From Candidatus Zixiibacteriota bacterium (GTDB lineage Bacteria; Zixibacteria; MSB-5A5; WJJR01; JAJRUJ01), in contig JAGVQM010000042.1 of the NCBI GenBank assembly GCA_020051695.1, forward strand, positions 121,139 to 185,138: a DNA stretch of 64,000 nt, read 5' to 3'. Below are positions 46,190 to 54,942 of this stretch, piece by piece. The notes under the pieces are model-generated. The model saw only the letters and a program-made list of their open reading frames with translations. It was not told the origin of the DNA and did no database searches. Positions within the stretch are counted from its first letter, which is position 1. Each line of letters begins with the position of its first letter. The translations under genes and the position numbers were made by a program.

Positions 46190-48022
46190 ATGCAGGATCG
46201 GCTGAAAATCCTCTTCGTTGGTGGTTCTGACGGCTCCCTTGGCTGGATGGCCCGGGAGTTATTAAATCAGAAGCAACCCGCGATGGTCGAATGCCATTGC
46301 GCCGGCCTGACAAGCGCAACACTTGCGCCGGAAGCAGTTAAGGTGTTGCGCGAAGTGGGATTGGCTGTATCGTCGGAGGGCTGCCTGTCCCCTGAGGCAG
46401 CAGCCGATCCTGACTGTGATTTGATTGTTACGCTGGATCGGGCCGGCCGGGAATTTTATCTCAATAACGGAGGGCCTCACGCCGGCAAAAGCACTCAACC
46501 CCATCTTCGGGTGGGCCTTCCTATACATGTGCACTGGGCGATTGATGACGATCTGCCCCGTCCCGGTTCAGCGATGACGTTGGCGGAGTATCGGGTCGCG
46601 CACGAGCGATTGCAGCAGCGCGTTGCGAGCTTCATTAATGACGGTTACCTGGGGGCCATCAGCGCCCAGCGCGATAAGACCAGGCAGTTGATTGATTCAT
46701 TGCGCGACGGCATCGTCATCCATGATAACGCCCGCCGGATTTCCGTGTTCAATCGGGCGGCCGAACAAATTACCGGGTATCGCCGCGAGGATGTGCTGGG
46801 CCGCGATTGTCACGCAGTTTTCGGAGGCGAGGGGATCTGTGGCGGACAGTGCGCTTTTAACGGCGACACCCCGCAACTACGAAGTGACCGCGAGTATCAA
46901 ATGCCGTTCCCGGCCAGGGACGGTGAAGATAAACTCCTGCGCATGTCGGTCACTCCCCTCGAGGGACAGGACAACAACTCGGCAGGGGTTATTGTCGCCC
47001 TGCGTGATATCACCGAAGTCAGCGAGTTGCGCCACCAGTTAAAAGAAAAATACAGTTTTCACGGCATGGTCGGCGTCTCGTCGGCCATGCGGGAAATTTT
47101 CAAAACCATCAGGCAGGTAGTGGCCTCGGATTACCCTGTGCTCATTACCGGCGAAAGCGGCACGGGCAAGGAGTTGGTTGCCCGCGCGGTACATCATGAA
47201 AGCCGCCGCCATGGCGGGCCATTTGTTCCGGTCAATTGCGGGGCGTTGCCGGAGAATATTCTGGAAAGCGAGCTGTTCGGTCATGTCCGTGGCGCGTTTA
47301 CCGGCGCGATCCGCGATAAGAAGGGACGTTTTGAGCTGGCTGACGGCGGCACGTTGTTTTTGGATGAAGTTGCCGAACTTACTCCGGCTTTTCAGGTCAA
47401 ATTGTTGCGGGTCCTGCAGGAACAGCAATTCGAGCGGGTGGGCGGTGAGCAGCAAATAACCGTGAATGTACGGGTCATCTCGGCGACCAACCGTGACCTG
47501 CGCGAGTTGGTGAAAAGAGGAGGGTTTCGCGAAGATTTGTTTTATCGTCTGGCAGTGGTCCCGATCAGTCTACCTCCTTTGCGCGGACGCCGGGACGACA
47601 TCCTGCCGTTGATCGAGCAAATCCTGGTGGATATCCGCCGTGAAACGGGGAACAATAACCTGCAGATTTCCGATGAGGCCGTCGACCAACTCCTGCGGCA
47701 TAACTGGCCGGGAAATGTCCGGGAGTTGATCAATGCCCTGCGTTTTTCGTCGGTACGATGCGGGGGCGCGCGTATCCAGGTCCGGCACCTGCCCCCGGAA
47801 GTCCGGCAGGCATCCGATGCCGAATTCCCGGCTCCGGTTTCGCAGGGGGTTAGTCTGGATGTCATCTCCCCGACGCAGCAACACCGCAATAAACTAGAAC
47901 CCGAGACGGTCGGCATCGCCCTGGCCCGCGCAGGAGGAAACAAGGTTCGTGCGGCCAAAATGCTGGGCGTCGGGCGGGCCACACTCTATCGCTTCTTGCA
48001 CCGTTTCCCCGAAATCCGCTGA
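46190..48022 (+). CDS. Sigma-54-dependent activator with degenerate LMW-phosphatase/ArsC-like sensor domain, PAS, AAA+ and Fis-type HTH
   Basis: 610 residues from ATG 46190 (GGGGAAG upstream). Residues 1-140 resemble the low-molecular-weight phosphatase/arsenate reductase fold: RLKILFVGGSDG at the P-loop, an AGLTSATLAPEAVKVLREVG helix, CDLIVTLD, HWAIDDDLP. The catalytic Cys and Arg of the C-x5-R loop are absent, so the domain is probably a sensor. A PAS domain follows (about 165-280). The AAA+ domain has Walker A GESGTGK at 321-327, the sigma-54 contact loop GAFTGA at 368-373 and LFLDE for Walker B. A Fis-like helix-turn-helix ends the protein. The signal sensed is unknown. Confidence 0.9.
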   Translation: MQDRLKILFVGGSDGSLGWMARELLNQKQPAMVECHCAGLTSATLAPEAVKVLREVGLAVSSEGCLSPEAAADPDCDLIVTLDRAGREFYLNNGGPHAGKSTQPHLRVGLPIHVHWAIDDDLPRPGSAMTLAEYRVAHERLQQRVASFINDGYLGAISAQRDKTRQLIDSLRDGIVIHDNARRISVFNRAAEQITGYRREDVLGRDCHAVFGGEGICGGQCAFNGDTPQLRSDREYQMPFPARDGEDKLLRMSVTPLEGQDNNSAGVIVALRDITEVSELRHQLKEKYSFHGMVGVSSAMREIFKTIRQVVASDYPVLITGESGTGKELVARAVHHESRRHGGPFVPVNCGALPENILESELFGHVRGAFTGAIRDKKGRFELADGGTLFLDEVAELTPAFQVKLLRVLQEQQFERVGGEQQITVNVRVISATNRDLRELVKRGGFREDLFYRLAVVPISLPPLRGRRDDILPLIEQILVDIRRETGNNNLQISDEAVDQLLRHNWPGNVRELINALRFSSVRCGGARIQVRHLPPEVRQASDAEFPAPVSQGVSLDVISPTQQHRNKLEPETVGIALARAGGNKVRAAKMLGVGRATLYRFLHRFPEIR

Positions 48023-48036
48023 TGGCTTGAACTGCG

Positions 48037-48052
48037 CGGCATGGCAGTTGCT
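48037..48052 (+). promoter_or_regulatory. Sigma-54 (-24/-12) promoter upstream of the small helical protein gene
   Basis: CGGCATGGCAGTTGCT: GG at 48038-48039 and GC at 48050-48051, exactly ten bases apart, with TTGC at the -12 element. Start expected near 48063. A TGTCTCA half-site (48066-48072) overlaps the predicted start. Confidence 0.75.
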
Positions 48053-48099
48053 TTAAGTAAACACGTGTCTCAATTGTTCAATTGGGCACAAACGAGGAG

Positions 48100-48294
48100 A
48101 TGGCACACTCGGACGAAAATTTGCGGCGGGTTATTCGGCTGAGCCGGGAAATGCTCGCGCTGGCCGATGAGGGCGATCGCGACCGCACTGATCAGTCATG
48201 CGGCATCCTGTACGGCATTCTGCGCGACATGGCTTATCGGCTGCGAAAACTCGCCGAAGAAGAATGTCGAAAACATAATCCGACGCGCGATTAA
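48100..48294 (+). CDS. Small conserved-looking helical protein, function unknown
   Basis: 64 residues from ATG 48100 (AHSDENLRRV start); a TTG at 48082 is the alternative because GAGGAG touches the ATG. The sequence is all helical and charged, with a central CGILYGILRDMAYRLRKLAEEE stretch that contains a single Cys. I recall similar short proteins in Desulfuromonas-like genomes but no assigned role. It sits 50 bp after a sigma-54 promoter and directly downstream of the activator gene. Confidence 0.7.
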   Translation: MAHSDENLRRVIRLSREMLALADEGDRDRTDQSCGILYGILRDMAYRLRKLAEEECRKHNPTRD

Positions 48295-48370
48295 TATTAT
48301 TATCCCGCGCTCTACATTATTTTTCCGTAAACCAGATTACCTCAAATGAACCTTTTATCATGTTCCCCGA

Positions 48371-48388
48371 TGTCTCAGGTGTGAGACA
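48371..48388. promoter_or_regulatory. Upstream activating sequence: inverted repeat for the sigma-54 activator
   Basis: Perfect TGTCTCA-N4-TGAGACA. Its centre lies about 120 bp upstream of the start predicted from the -24/-12 promoter at 48475, a usual distance for an enhancer-binding protein. Confidence 0.75.
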
Positions 48389-48474
48389 CTCTCGCGGATA
48401 ACCTTTCAATCAAAAGGCTGAAAATATTCGTAATTCTTTATATTTCAAAGACATGTGTTGCTATCGCTGAGTGA

Positions 48475-48490
48475 CGGCATGGTCTTTGCT
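48475..48490 (+). promoter_or_regulatory. Sigma-54 (-24/-12) promoter of the yceI-pdh gene string
   Basis: CGGCATGGTCTTTGCT: GG at 48476-48477, GC at 48488-48489, ten-base spacing. It differs from the promoter at 48037 at only three of 16 positions. The leader to the YceI start is about 60 bases. Confidence 0.78.
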
Positions 48491-48560
48491 GATTGACAAA
48501 CTCATGACAATGAGAGCAGGTGAAAAAGAGATTGAAAACCCTCGCCAAAAGGAGGAAATT

Positions 48561-49148
48561 ATGCGGCGGGTAATGGTTTTGTTGGCAGTTGTGGTATTTG
48601 CGGGCTTGGCTGGAACAGTCTGGGCCGCGGATTCGTACACGATCGATGTTGCCCATTCATCGGTCGGTTTTGCGGTAAAACACCTGGGGTTGAGCAAAGT
48701 GAAGGGCACGTTCAACGAGTTCTCCGGGACGATCATGTTTGACACTGCTGATTATGCGAAATCATCGGTCAGCGTGAAAATCAATGCCGCAAGCATTGAC
48801 ACCGACAACGAAGGCCGGGATGAGCACCTGCGCAGCGCCGATTTTTTTGAAACGGAGAAATACCCCGAGATTACGTTTGTCAGCGAAAAGATCGAGAAAA
48901 CCGCTGAAGGTTATCTGGCCCACGGCAATTTTACCATGCACGGCGTCACCAAGAAAATCGTCCTGCCGTTTGTGCTCACCGGCCCGATTAAAGGCATGAT
49001 GGGTGAGGAACGGCTGGCCGTCGAAGTGGAAACAAAACTTGACCGTCAGGATTACGGGATTACCTTCAGCAAGGCACTCGATACCGGTGGACTAGTGGTC
49101 GGCAACGAAGTGTCTGTGGATATTGCACTCGAAGCAGTCAAGAAGTAA
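48561..49148 (+). CDS. YceI-family periplasmic protein
   Basis: 195 residues from ATG 48561, preceded by AGGAGG; the frame continues upstream across the sigma-54 promoter and is not coding there. Signal peptide 1-22 (ending VWAA). The family starts with YTIDVAHSSVGFAVKHLG and has INAASIDT, DFFETEKYPEITF and GNFTMHGVTKK. YceI proteins are lipocalin-like barrels that bind isoprenoid or other amphiphilic ligands. Here the gene is placed unusually, 39 bp ahead of the pyruvate dehydrogenase genes. Confidence 0.93.
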   Translation: MRRVMVLLAVVVFAGLAGTVWAADSYTIDVAHSSVGFAVKHLGLSKVKGTFNEFSGTIMFDTADYAKSSVSVKINAASIDTDNEGRDEHLRSADFFETEKYPEITFVSEKIEKTAEGYLAHGNFTMHGVTKKIVLPFVLTGPIKGMMGEERLAVEVETKLDRQDYGITFSKALDTGGLVVGNEVSVDIALEAVKK

Positions 49149-49187
49149 GGCCGGGCGGCCGGGAGCCGGCGGCCGAAGGGAGCGGCG

Positions 49188-50279
49188 ATGCCCCTCACGA
49201 TGGCAGGTGAATTCAGCACCTCGTATTTGCAGATTCTTGATGAAAGCGGCGAGGTCGACCGGGAGCTGGAGCCGAAACTTTCCGATGCGGAATTGCTCCG
49301 GTTCTATCGGGCCATGTATCTGTCCCGAGAAGCCGACCAGCGCATGCTTAAAATGCAGCGGCAGGGGAGGATCGGCACTTTCGGTCCCGGTACCGGGCAG
49401 GAAGCCGCGTTTTGCGGGCCGACGTTTGCCCTGACCGACAAAGACTGGCTCCTCGGTTCGTTTCGTGAGCCGGGCGCGCGGTTTATGCGCGGCGAGCCGC
49501 TGTCAACCGCCCTACTGTATTACAACGGGTATGAGGAAGGCAACGCGCTGTCTCCGGATAAGCGTACGCTGCCGATTGCCGTGATTGTTGCCTCGCAGAC
49601 TTTACACGCGGTCGGCATCGCGTATTCTATGCAATATCAGGGACAGAAAGATTCGGCCGCGCTGGTGTTTCTCGGCGACGGGGCCAGCTCGCAGGGGGAC
49701 TTTCACGAGGCGTTGAACTTCGCCGCGGTCTGGCAGGCGCCGGTGGTGTTTGTCGTCCAGAACAACCAGTGGGCCATTTCTGTCCCGCGCAGCAAACAAA
49801 CTCATTCCCGGACCATCGCACAGAAGGCCATCGCCTACGACATGCCGGGGATCCAGGTGGACGGCAATGACGCGCTGGCGATGTATCAGGCGACCAAAGA
49901 AGCGCTGGCCCGGGCGCATTCCGGCGGCGGCCCCACGCTCATTGAAGCGGTGACCTATCGGCTGATGATGCACACTACCGCCGACGATCCGAAAAAATAC
50001 CGGACCGAAAAAGAAGAGAAAGACTGGTGGAGCAAAGAGCCGCTGGTGCGTTTCGAAAAATACCTGAGGGATAAAGGTGTCCTTGACGATAAGGCCAAAG
50101 CCACAATCGAGGCCGAGACCCGGCAGTATATCGACGAGGAAATCAAAAAATTCGAGACGCGAACCACATTCAAGCCCGACGCGTCATTTGATTACGTCTT
50201 TGGCACAACGCACGCCGAAATTGAAAAACAACGCGCTGAATTTCTGGCCACGCTGAACCAGGGGGGCGCCGATGCCTAA
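49188..50279 (+). CDS. pdhA: Pyruvate dehydrogenase E1 component, alpha subunit
   Basis: 363 residues. The thiamine-diphosphate motif begins at G163 (GDGASSQG) and ends in the QNNQWAIS segment. The phosphorylation-loop region YRLMMHTTADDP is of the bacterial PdhA type. E1 decarboxylates pyruvate and acetylates the lipoyl group of E2. A branched-chain 2-oxoacid substrate is a possible alternative. The end overlaps pdhB by 8 bp. ATG 49188 is preceded by GGGAG. Confidence 0.94.
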   Translation: MPLTMAGEFSTSYLQILDESGEVDRELEPKLSDAELLRFYRAMYLSREADQRMLKMQRQGRIGTFGPGTGQEAAFCGPTFALTDKDWLLGSFREPGARFMRGEPLSTALLYYNGYEEGNALSPDKRTLPIAVIVASQTLHAVGIAYSMQYQGQKDSAALVFLGDGASSQGDFHEALNFAAVWQAPVVFVVQNNQWAISVPRSKQTHSRTIAQKAIAYDMPGIQVDGNDALAMYQATKEALARAHSGGGPTLIEAVTYRLMMHTTADDPKKYRTEKEEKDWWSKEPLVRFEKYLRDKGVLDDKAKATIEAETRQYIDEEIKKFETRTTFKPDASFDYVFGTTHAEIEKQRAEFLATLNQGGADA

Positions 50280-51252
50280 AATCAACATGGTGCAGGCGAT
50301 CAACCTGGCGCTCCGGCAGGAAATGGCCAAAGATCCGAATGTGATCGTGCTGGGTGAGGACGTCGGTGTCGATGGCGGCGTATTCCGGGTCACCGAAGGG
50401 TTGCACGAACAGTTTGGTGAACGGCGGGTCATTGATACGCCGCTGGCCGAATCGGGGATTATGGGTGTCTCCATCGGCATGGCCTTATCGGGATTGAAAC
50501 CGGTGGCCGAAATGCAGTTTGACGGTTTTTCCTATTTGATGATTCCCCAATTAGAGGGGAATGCCTCACGTTATCGCTCGCGCAGTCAGGGATTATGGAC
50601 AGTTCCGCTGGTCGTGCGCATGCCGTATGGCGGCGCGGTCCGTGCGTTGGAACATCACTCGGAAAGCCGCGAGGCGACTTATGCCACATTCCCCGGCGTG
50701 AAAGTAGTCATCCCCTCCGGGCCGCGCAATGCGCGGGCGTTGCTGGTGGCCGCCATTCGCGACCCCGATCCGGTAGTGTTTATGGAACCAAAACGCGTGT
50801 ATCGTGCCTTTCGCGAGGATGTCCCCGAGGAAGAAGAAACGATGGAAATCGGCAAGGCGCAGGTGGTGCAGGAGGGCGGCGACCTGACAGTCATCTCTTG
50901 GGGCGCCATGTCGCATATCACCCGACAGGCAATCGACGAAGTACAGAAACGCCGTGGGGCAAAAATAGAACACATTGACCTGCTGAGCATTGCCCCGATG
51001 GATACTGATACGATCAGCAATTCGATACGGAAAACCGGCCGCTGCGTTATCGTCCAGGAGGCCCCGCGTTCGTTCGGTGTTTCCTCGGAAATCACAGCGC
51101 GGATCAACGATAATGTCCTGTTGTATCTGGAAGCCCCGGTGAAGCGCATTACCAACTATGATGTCGTGACCCCCTATTTCGGCCGGGAATTGAAGTACAT
51201 TCCCGACCAGCAGCGGATCGAACGGGGGATCGAGGAGACCCTGGAGTTTTAG
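50272..51252 (+). CDS. pdhB: Pyruvate dehydrogenase E1 component, beta subunit
   Basis: 326 residues. Family landmarks are VIVLGEDVGVDGGVFR, ETPLAE-like DTPLAESGIMG, and the C-terminal transketolase domain with HIDLLSIAPMDTDTI. It forms an alpha2beta2 E1 with the upstream product; the 8-bp gene overlap supports coupled synthesis. The E2 gene follows after 9 bp. Confidence 0.95.
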   Translation: MPKINMVQAINLALRQEMAKDPNVIVLGEDVGVDGGVFRVTEGLHEQFGERRVIDTPLAESGIMGVSIGMALSGLKPVAEMQFDGFSYLMIPQLEGNASRYRSRSQGLWTVPLVVRMPYGGAVRALEHHSESREATYATFPGVKVVIPSGPRNARALLVAAIRDPDPVVFMEPKRVYRAFREDVPEEEETMEIGKAQVVQEGGDLTVISWGAMSHITRQAIDEVQKRRGAKIEHIDLLSIAPMDTDTISNSIRKTGRCVIVQEAPRSFGVSSEITARINDNVLLYLEAPVKRITNYDVVTPYFGRELKYIPDQQRIERGIEETLEF

Positions 51253-51261
51253 GAGGCCGCC

Positions 51262-52590
51262 GTGTACGAGTTTATTCTGCCCGATCTTGGTGAGGGCATC
51301 CATGAGGGCGAAGTCCTCAAGTGGTTTGTCCGGCCGGGCGATACTATCGGCGAGGATGATCCGTTAGTTGAGGTGGAAACCGACAAAGCCGCGGTGACCA
51401 TTCCCTCGCCACGGGGCGGCAAGGTCGTCTCGGTACAGGGGAAAGTCGGCGACACGATAAATGTTGGGGATGTTATTGCGACTATCGATGACGGATCCGG
51501 TGCGGCAGCAGTCGCGCCACCACCCAGAGAAGCCAAAGCTCACACCAGGGTCGAAACGCCGGCCTCCTGCCCGGTGGCTGAAGCCGCCGGAATGAAAGTG
51601 CGGCCGAAAACTGCCGGTCCGGTCCCGGCCGCGCCGGCTACCCGTCGTCTGGCGCGGGAAATGGGTATCGATCTTAAACACGTCCCACCGAGCGGCCCGG
51701 CGCGGCGGGTAACCGCCGATGATGTGAAAAATTTCGCCACCGGCAAATCCGCCGGAGCTGCGGCAGCGCCGAGGGCAGAAAAAACCGAAAAGATCGACCG
51801 TCAAGCCGAGGCGGAATTTGCCGCACACGCTGCCTCGGCAATCCCGCTTTTGGATATAGAGCCGCTGCCTGATTTTTCCGAATTTGGTCCGGTCGACAAG
51901 GAACAACTCCGTTCTATCCGCCGCAAAGTGGCGCGCAAGATGGTCACTTCGATGATTCTGATCCCGCATGTGGCGCACATGGACGAGGCCGACGTGACCG
52001 AATTGGAGGAGTTTCGCAAAAGGGAAAAACAACGGCGGGAGGGCCGCCCCGGCGGCCATCTCACGTTGCTGGCCTTTGTCGTCAAGGCGGTTACCGCGGG
52101 TCTGCGCGCTGCCCCGCGGTTCAACGCCAGTCTGGACCCGTTTAAAGAAGAAATCATCTATAAAAAATATTACAACATCGGCATTGCCGTCGATTCCGGC
52201 AAAGGCCTGGTCGTTCCGGTCATCAAGGAGACCGACCGCAAGAGCATCATTGATATTGCAGCGAACATCGAAGACCTGGCCACACGCGGCCGGGAAGGCA
52301 AACTCGAAGTCGCCGATATGCGCGGCGGGACATTCACCATCACTAATGTCGGCGTGCTCGGGGGCACCGGGATGATGCCCACGATCAACTACCCCGAAGT
52401 CGCTATTTTGGGGATGGGCGGGGTGCAGGAGAAACCGGTGGTGCGCGACGGCCAGATTGTCATCCGCAAAATGCTGCCCTTGACCCTGGCGTTCGATCAT
52501 CGGATTGCCGACGGGGCTGATGCCGCCCGGTTTGTCGGCGAAATGGTCCGGCAGTTATCCGACCCGAACCTGCTGCTGTTGGAAACATAA
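51262..52590 (+). CDS. pdhC: Dihydrolipoamide acetyltransferase (E2) of pyruvate dehydrogenase
   Basis: 442 residues from GTG 51262 with GGAGG upstream. One lipoyl domain (1-75) with the lipoylated Lys at residue 42 in ETDKAA. A linker with Pro and Ala follows, then a peripheral-subunit-binding domain (about 124-160, ATRRLAREMGID). The catalytic domain starts near 205, with the active-site His at 413 in FDHRIADG. A single lipoyl domain is the short form of the enzyme. Confidence 0.95.
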   Translation: MYEFILPDLGEGIHEGEVLKWFVRPGDTIGEDDPLVEVETDKAAVTIPSPRGGKVVSVQGKVGDTINVGDVIATIDDGSGAAAVAPPPREAKAHTRVETPASCPVAEAAGMKVRPKTAGPVPAAPATRRLAREMGIDLKHVPPSGPARRVTADDVKNFATGKSAGAAAAPRAEKTEKIDRQAEAEFAAHAASAIPLLDIEPLPDFSEFGPVDKEQLRSIRRKVARKMVTSMILIPHVAHMDEADVTELEEFRKREKQRREGRPGGHLTLLAFVVKAVTAGLRAAPRFNASLDPFKEEIIYKKYYNIGIAVDSGKGLVVPVIKETDRKSIIDIAANIEDLATRGREGKLEVADMRGGTFTITNVGVLGGTGMMPTINYPEVAILGMGGVQEKPVVRDGQIVIRKMLPLTLAFDHRIADGADAARFVGEMVRQLSDPNLLLLET

Positions 52591-52609
52591 AGGCCCTGGA
52601 GGTCTACCG

Positions 52610-54025
52610 ATGGTCATGGGAAGTCTGGCCCAGGAAACCGAAATCGCCATTATCGGCGGCGGGCCGGGCGGGTATGTCGCGGCAATCCGCGCGGCTGATC
52701 TGGGCCGGGAGGTCACGCTGATCGAACAGCGGGAACAACTCGGCGGGGTGTGCCTGACTGAGGGTTGCATTCCTTCCAAAACCCTGATCAATGCCGTCGA
52801 TTTAATCTACACCGCCCGGCAGGCCAAACGCTTCGGACTCAACTTCGGTGAAGCACAGATAGAATTAGACAAACTGCGCCAATGGACAAGCTCGGTGGTC
52901 AGCGTGCTGACCAAGGGTGTTGCGGGGTTATTGAAAAATCGGGGGGTGGAGGTGATTAAAGGCCGGGCGCGGTTTACCGGACCAAATGAACTGGCCCTGG
53001 AGCAATCTGATGTCGGCTCGATAAAATTCCGCCATGCGGTAATTGCTACCGGATCGCGCATTAATGAACTCCCGGAGGCCTATGACCTGCCGGTGTGGAC
53101 CTCGGCCGATGCGCTGACGCTGCCGGAAATCCCCCAGCGATTGCTGGTGGTTGGTGGGGGCTATATCGGGCTGGAGCTGGGGCTGGTCTATGCCGGGCTC
53201 GGCTCGCGGGTAACCATGGTTCAATTTTTTCCCCATTTGCTGATGGGCGCCGATCAGGACCTGGTGGCCGTTGTCGTAAAAAATTGTGAGAAACGATTCG
53301 AGGCCATCAAGGTTGAATCCAAAGTAACCGGGCTGGAAAAATCCTCTTCGGGATTTGTGGCCCAAATTGAACATTTGGGTGAGACGACACGCCATGAATT
53401 CGACCGGGTGCTGGTCGCCGTCGGTCGAAAACCCAATACCGATACAATCGGGCTGGACATACTGGGCCTTTCACCCGACAACCACGGCAAGCTCGAAGTC
53501 ACCGAGGAAGGCCGGACATCCATTCCACATATTTATGCCATCGGTGATATTACTCCCGGCCCGATGCTGGCGCATAAAGCCAGCCGGGAGGCCAAAGTCG
53601 TCGCGGAAGTCATCGCCGAACAGAAATCGGGCTTTGACAACCGCGCAATCCCGGCAGTCGTGTTCACCGATCCTGAGCTGGCTTGGGCCGGGCTGACTGA
53701 AGTCGAGGCCGAAAAAACGGGCCGCAAAGTACAGATCGGTCGGTTTCCCCTGACTGCGCTCGGCCGGGCCCGCACGATGGGCCGCACCGACGGCATGGTC
53801 AAGATTATCTCCGATCCCGAGACGAAGTTGGTGCTGGGGGTCGGCATGGTCGGCCCGCATGTATCGGAATTGATCGCCGAGGGCACTCTCGCCATTGAGA
53901 TGGGTGCAACGCTCGAGGACCTGATGGTGACAATCCATCCGCACCCGACCCTTTCCGAGGCAATTATGGAAGCCGCCGAGGTTGCCGCCGGGCAACCGGT
54001 ACATATCAACCCCGCGCGAAAATAA
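52610..54025 (+). CDS. lpdA: Dihydrolipoamide dehydrogenase (E3)
   Basis: 471 residues from ATG 52610, six bases after GGAGGT; the frame is open further upstream but overlaps pdhC. FAD site IIGGGPGGYVAA near the N-terminus, redox disulphide C48-LTEG-C53, NAD motif VVGGGYIGLELG, and the C-terminal His-Pro pair in HPHPTLSE. It reoxidises dihydrolipoamide of E2. Part of the pdh gene string, 19 bp after pdhC. Confidence 0.96.
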   Translation: MVMGSLAQETEIAIIGGGPGGYVAAIRAADLGREVTLIEQREQLGGVCLTEGCIPSKTLINAVDLIYTARQAKRFGLNFGEAQIELDKLRQWTSSVVSVLTKGVAGLLKNRGVEVIKGRARFTGPNELALEQSDVGSIKFRHAVIATGSRINELPEAYDLPVWTSADALTLPEIPQRLLVVGGGYIGLELGLVYAGLGSRVTMVQFFPHLLMGADQDLVAVVVKNCEKRFEAIKVESKVTGLEKSSSGFVAQIEHLGETTRHEFDRVLVAVGRKPNTDTIGLDILGLSPDNHGKLEVTEEGRTSIPHIYAIGDITPGPMLAHKASREAKVVAEVIAEQKSGFDNRAIPAVVFTDPELAWAGLTEVEAEKTGRKVQIGRFPLTALGRARTMGRTDGMVKIISDPETKLVLGVGMVGPHVSELIAEGTLAIEMGATLEDLMVTIHPHPTLSEAIMEAAEVAAGQPVHINPARK

Positions 54026-54029
54026 GCTC

Positions 54030-54725
54030 ATGAATGCGTTCGAGCTGCCAATTACATCTTATCAATACGATGAACCGTTGCTTGCGGCGGTGAAGCAGGA
54101 CGGTGGACCTCGCCTCAGTATCTACCAACCGACCAATCTTGCCGTCGTCCTGGGCAAAGGCAGCGACCCCGGGTGCGAACTCCGCCTCGATCGATGTCTG
54201 GCTGACCGAGTGCCAATATTGCGGCGTCGGGGCGGCGGTTGTGCGGTGGTTATCGATCCGGGAAACGTCATTGTCTCCGTTGCAGTGCAGACAACCGGAA
54301 TAAACAACACCCACCGGATATTCGACTCGCTTACCTTCTGGTTGGTGGCACGTCTGCGGTCGCTGGGGTATAACTCGCTCTATCATGACGGAAAATCGGA
54401 TATTGTCCTGGACGACAGGAAAATCGGCGGTTCGTGTGTTTACCAGGCAAAAGGGCTGCTGTATTACTCCGCGACATTGCTAGTGGCGCCGAATATCGAT
54501 AATATCGAGCGATATTTGCAGCACCCGCCCCGCGAACCGGCGTACCGCCGAGGTCGAGCACATGCCGATTTTCTATCCGGCTTGACACCCGGTGCGCCGG
54601 CAGAAGATGTGGCCGACTTTGCTCGGAAACTCTCGGGACATCTATACCATCGGAGATTGCCGCTTCCTGATAATCCCGATCAATTCTTTCCATTGTCCAT
54701 CAAAGAAGTTGTGCCTCTCGTTTGA
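54030..54725 (+). CDS. lplA: Lipoate-protein ligase A family protein
   Basis: 231 residues from ATG 54030, 4 bp after lpdA. The BPL/LplA catalytic-domain motif RRRGGG is at 65-70, followed by a strand with NVIVSV; DDRKIGGSC carries the conserved Lys of the lipoyl-AMP site. It would load lipoate or octanoate on the E2 encoded two genes upstream. LipB-like octanoyl transfer is an alternative; the lipoyl-ligase C-terminal domain is missing or very short. Confidence 0.87.
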   Translation: MNAFELPITSYQYDEPLLAAVKQDGGPRLSIYQPTNLAVVLGKGSDPGCELRLDRCLADRVPILRRRGGGCAVVIDPGNVIVSVAVQTTGINNTHRIFDSLTFWLVARLRSLGYNSLYHDGKSDIVLDDRKIGGSCVYQAKGLLYYSATLLVAPNIDNIERYLQHPPREPAYRRGRAHADFLSGLTPGAPAEDVADFARKLSGHLYHRRLPLPDNPDQFFPLSIKEVVPLV

Positions 54726-54904
54726 CCGTTGTTGATTCCGGTTTGCGATATCTAATCGGTTTTCACCTCGATTCCCACGGTCATTTGTTTTTTTCGTGAG
54801 AATTACTCCGTTCCCGATTCAATTATTTTTATGTATCTTGTTTAATGACATAATTATAGGGTGATTTCGAGCAAAGATTTTAGTTTTTTCATTTTCACCA
54901 ACAC

Positions 54905-54942
54905 TATTTCATTATTATCGTAATCAATTAAACAATGAAATA
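54905..54942. promoter_or_regulatory. Inverted repeat at the start of the ArsR-rhodanese gene, probable operator
   Basis: Perfect 9-bp arms TATTTCATT (54905-54913) and AATGAAATA (54934-54942) with a 20-bp AT-rich spacer, in the AT-rich 210-bp gap after lplA. It covers the first possible start codon, so repression could block transcription, translation, or both. Confidence 0.6.

Noticed and set aside
51364..52500. 378-codon antisense frame opposite the E2 gene
   Set aside because: E2 on the + strand is unambiguous (lipoyl Lys, catalytic His); the antisense product has no family features.
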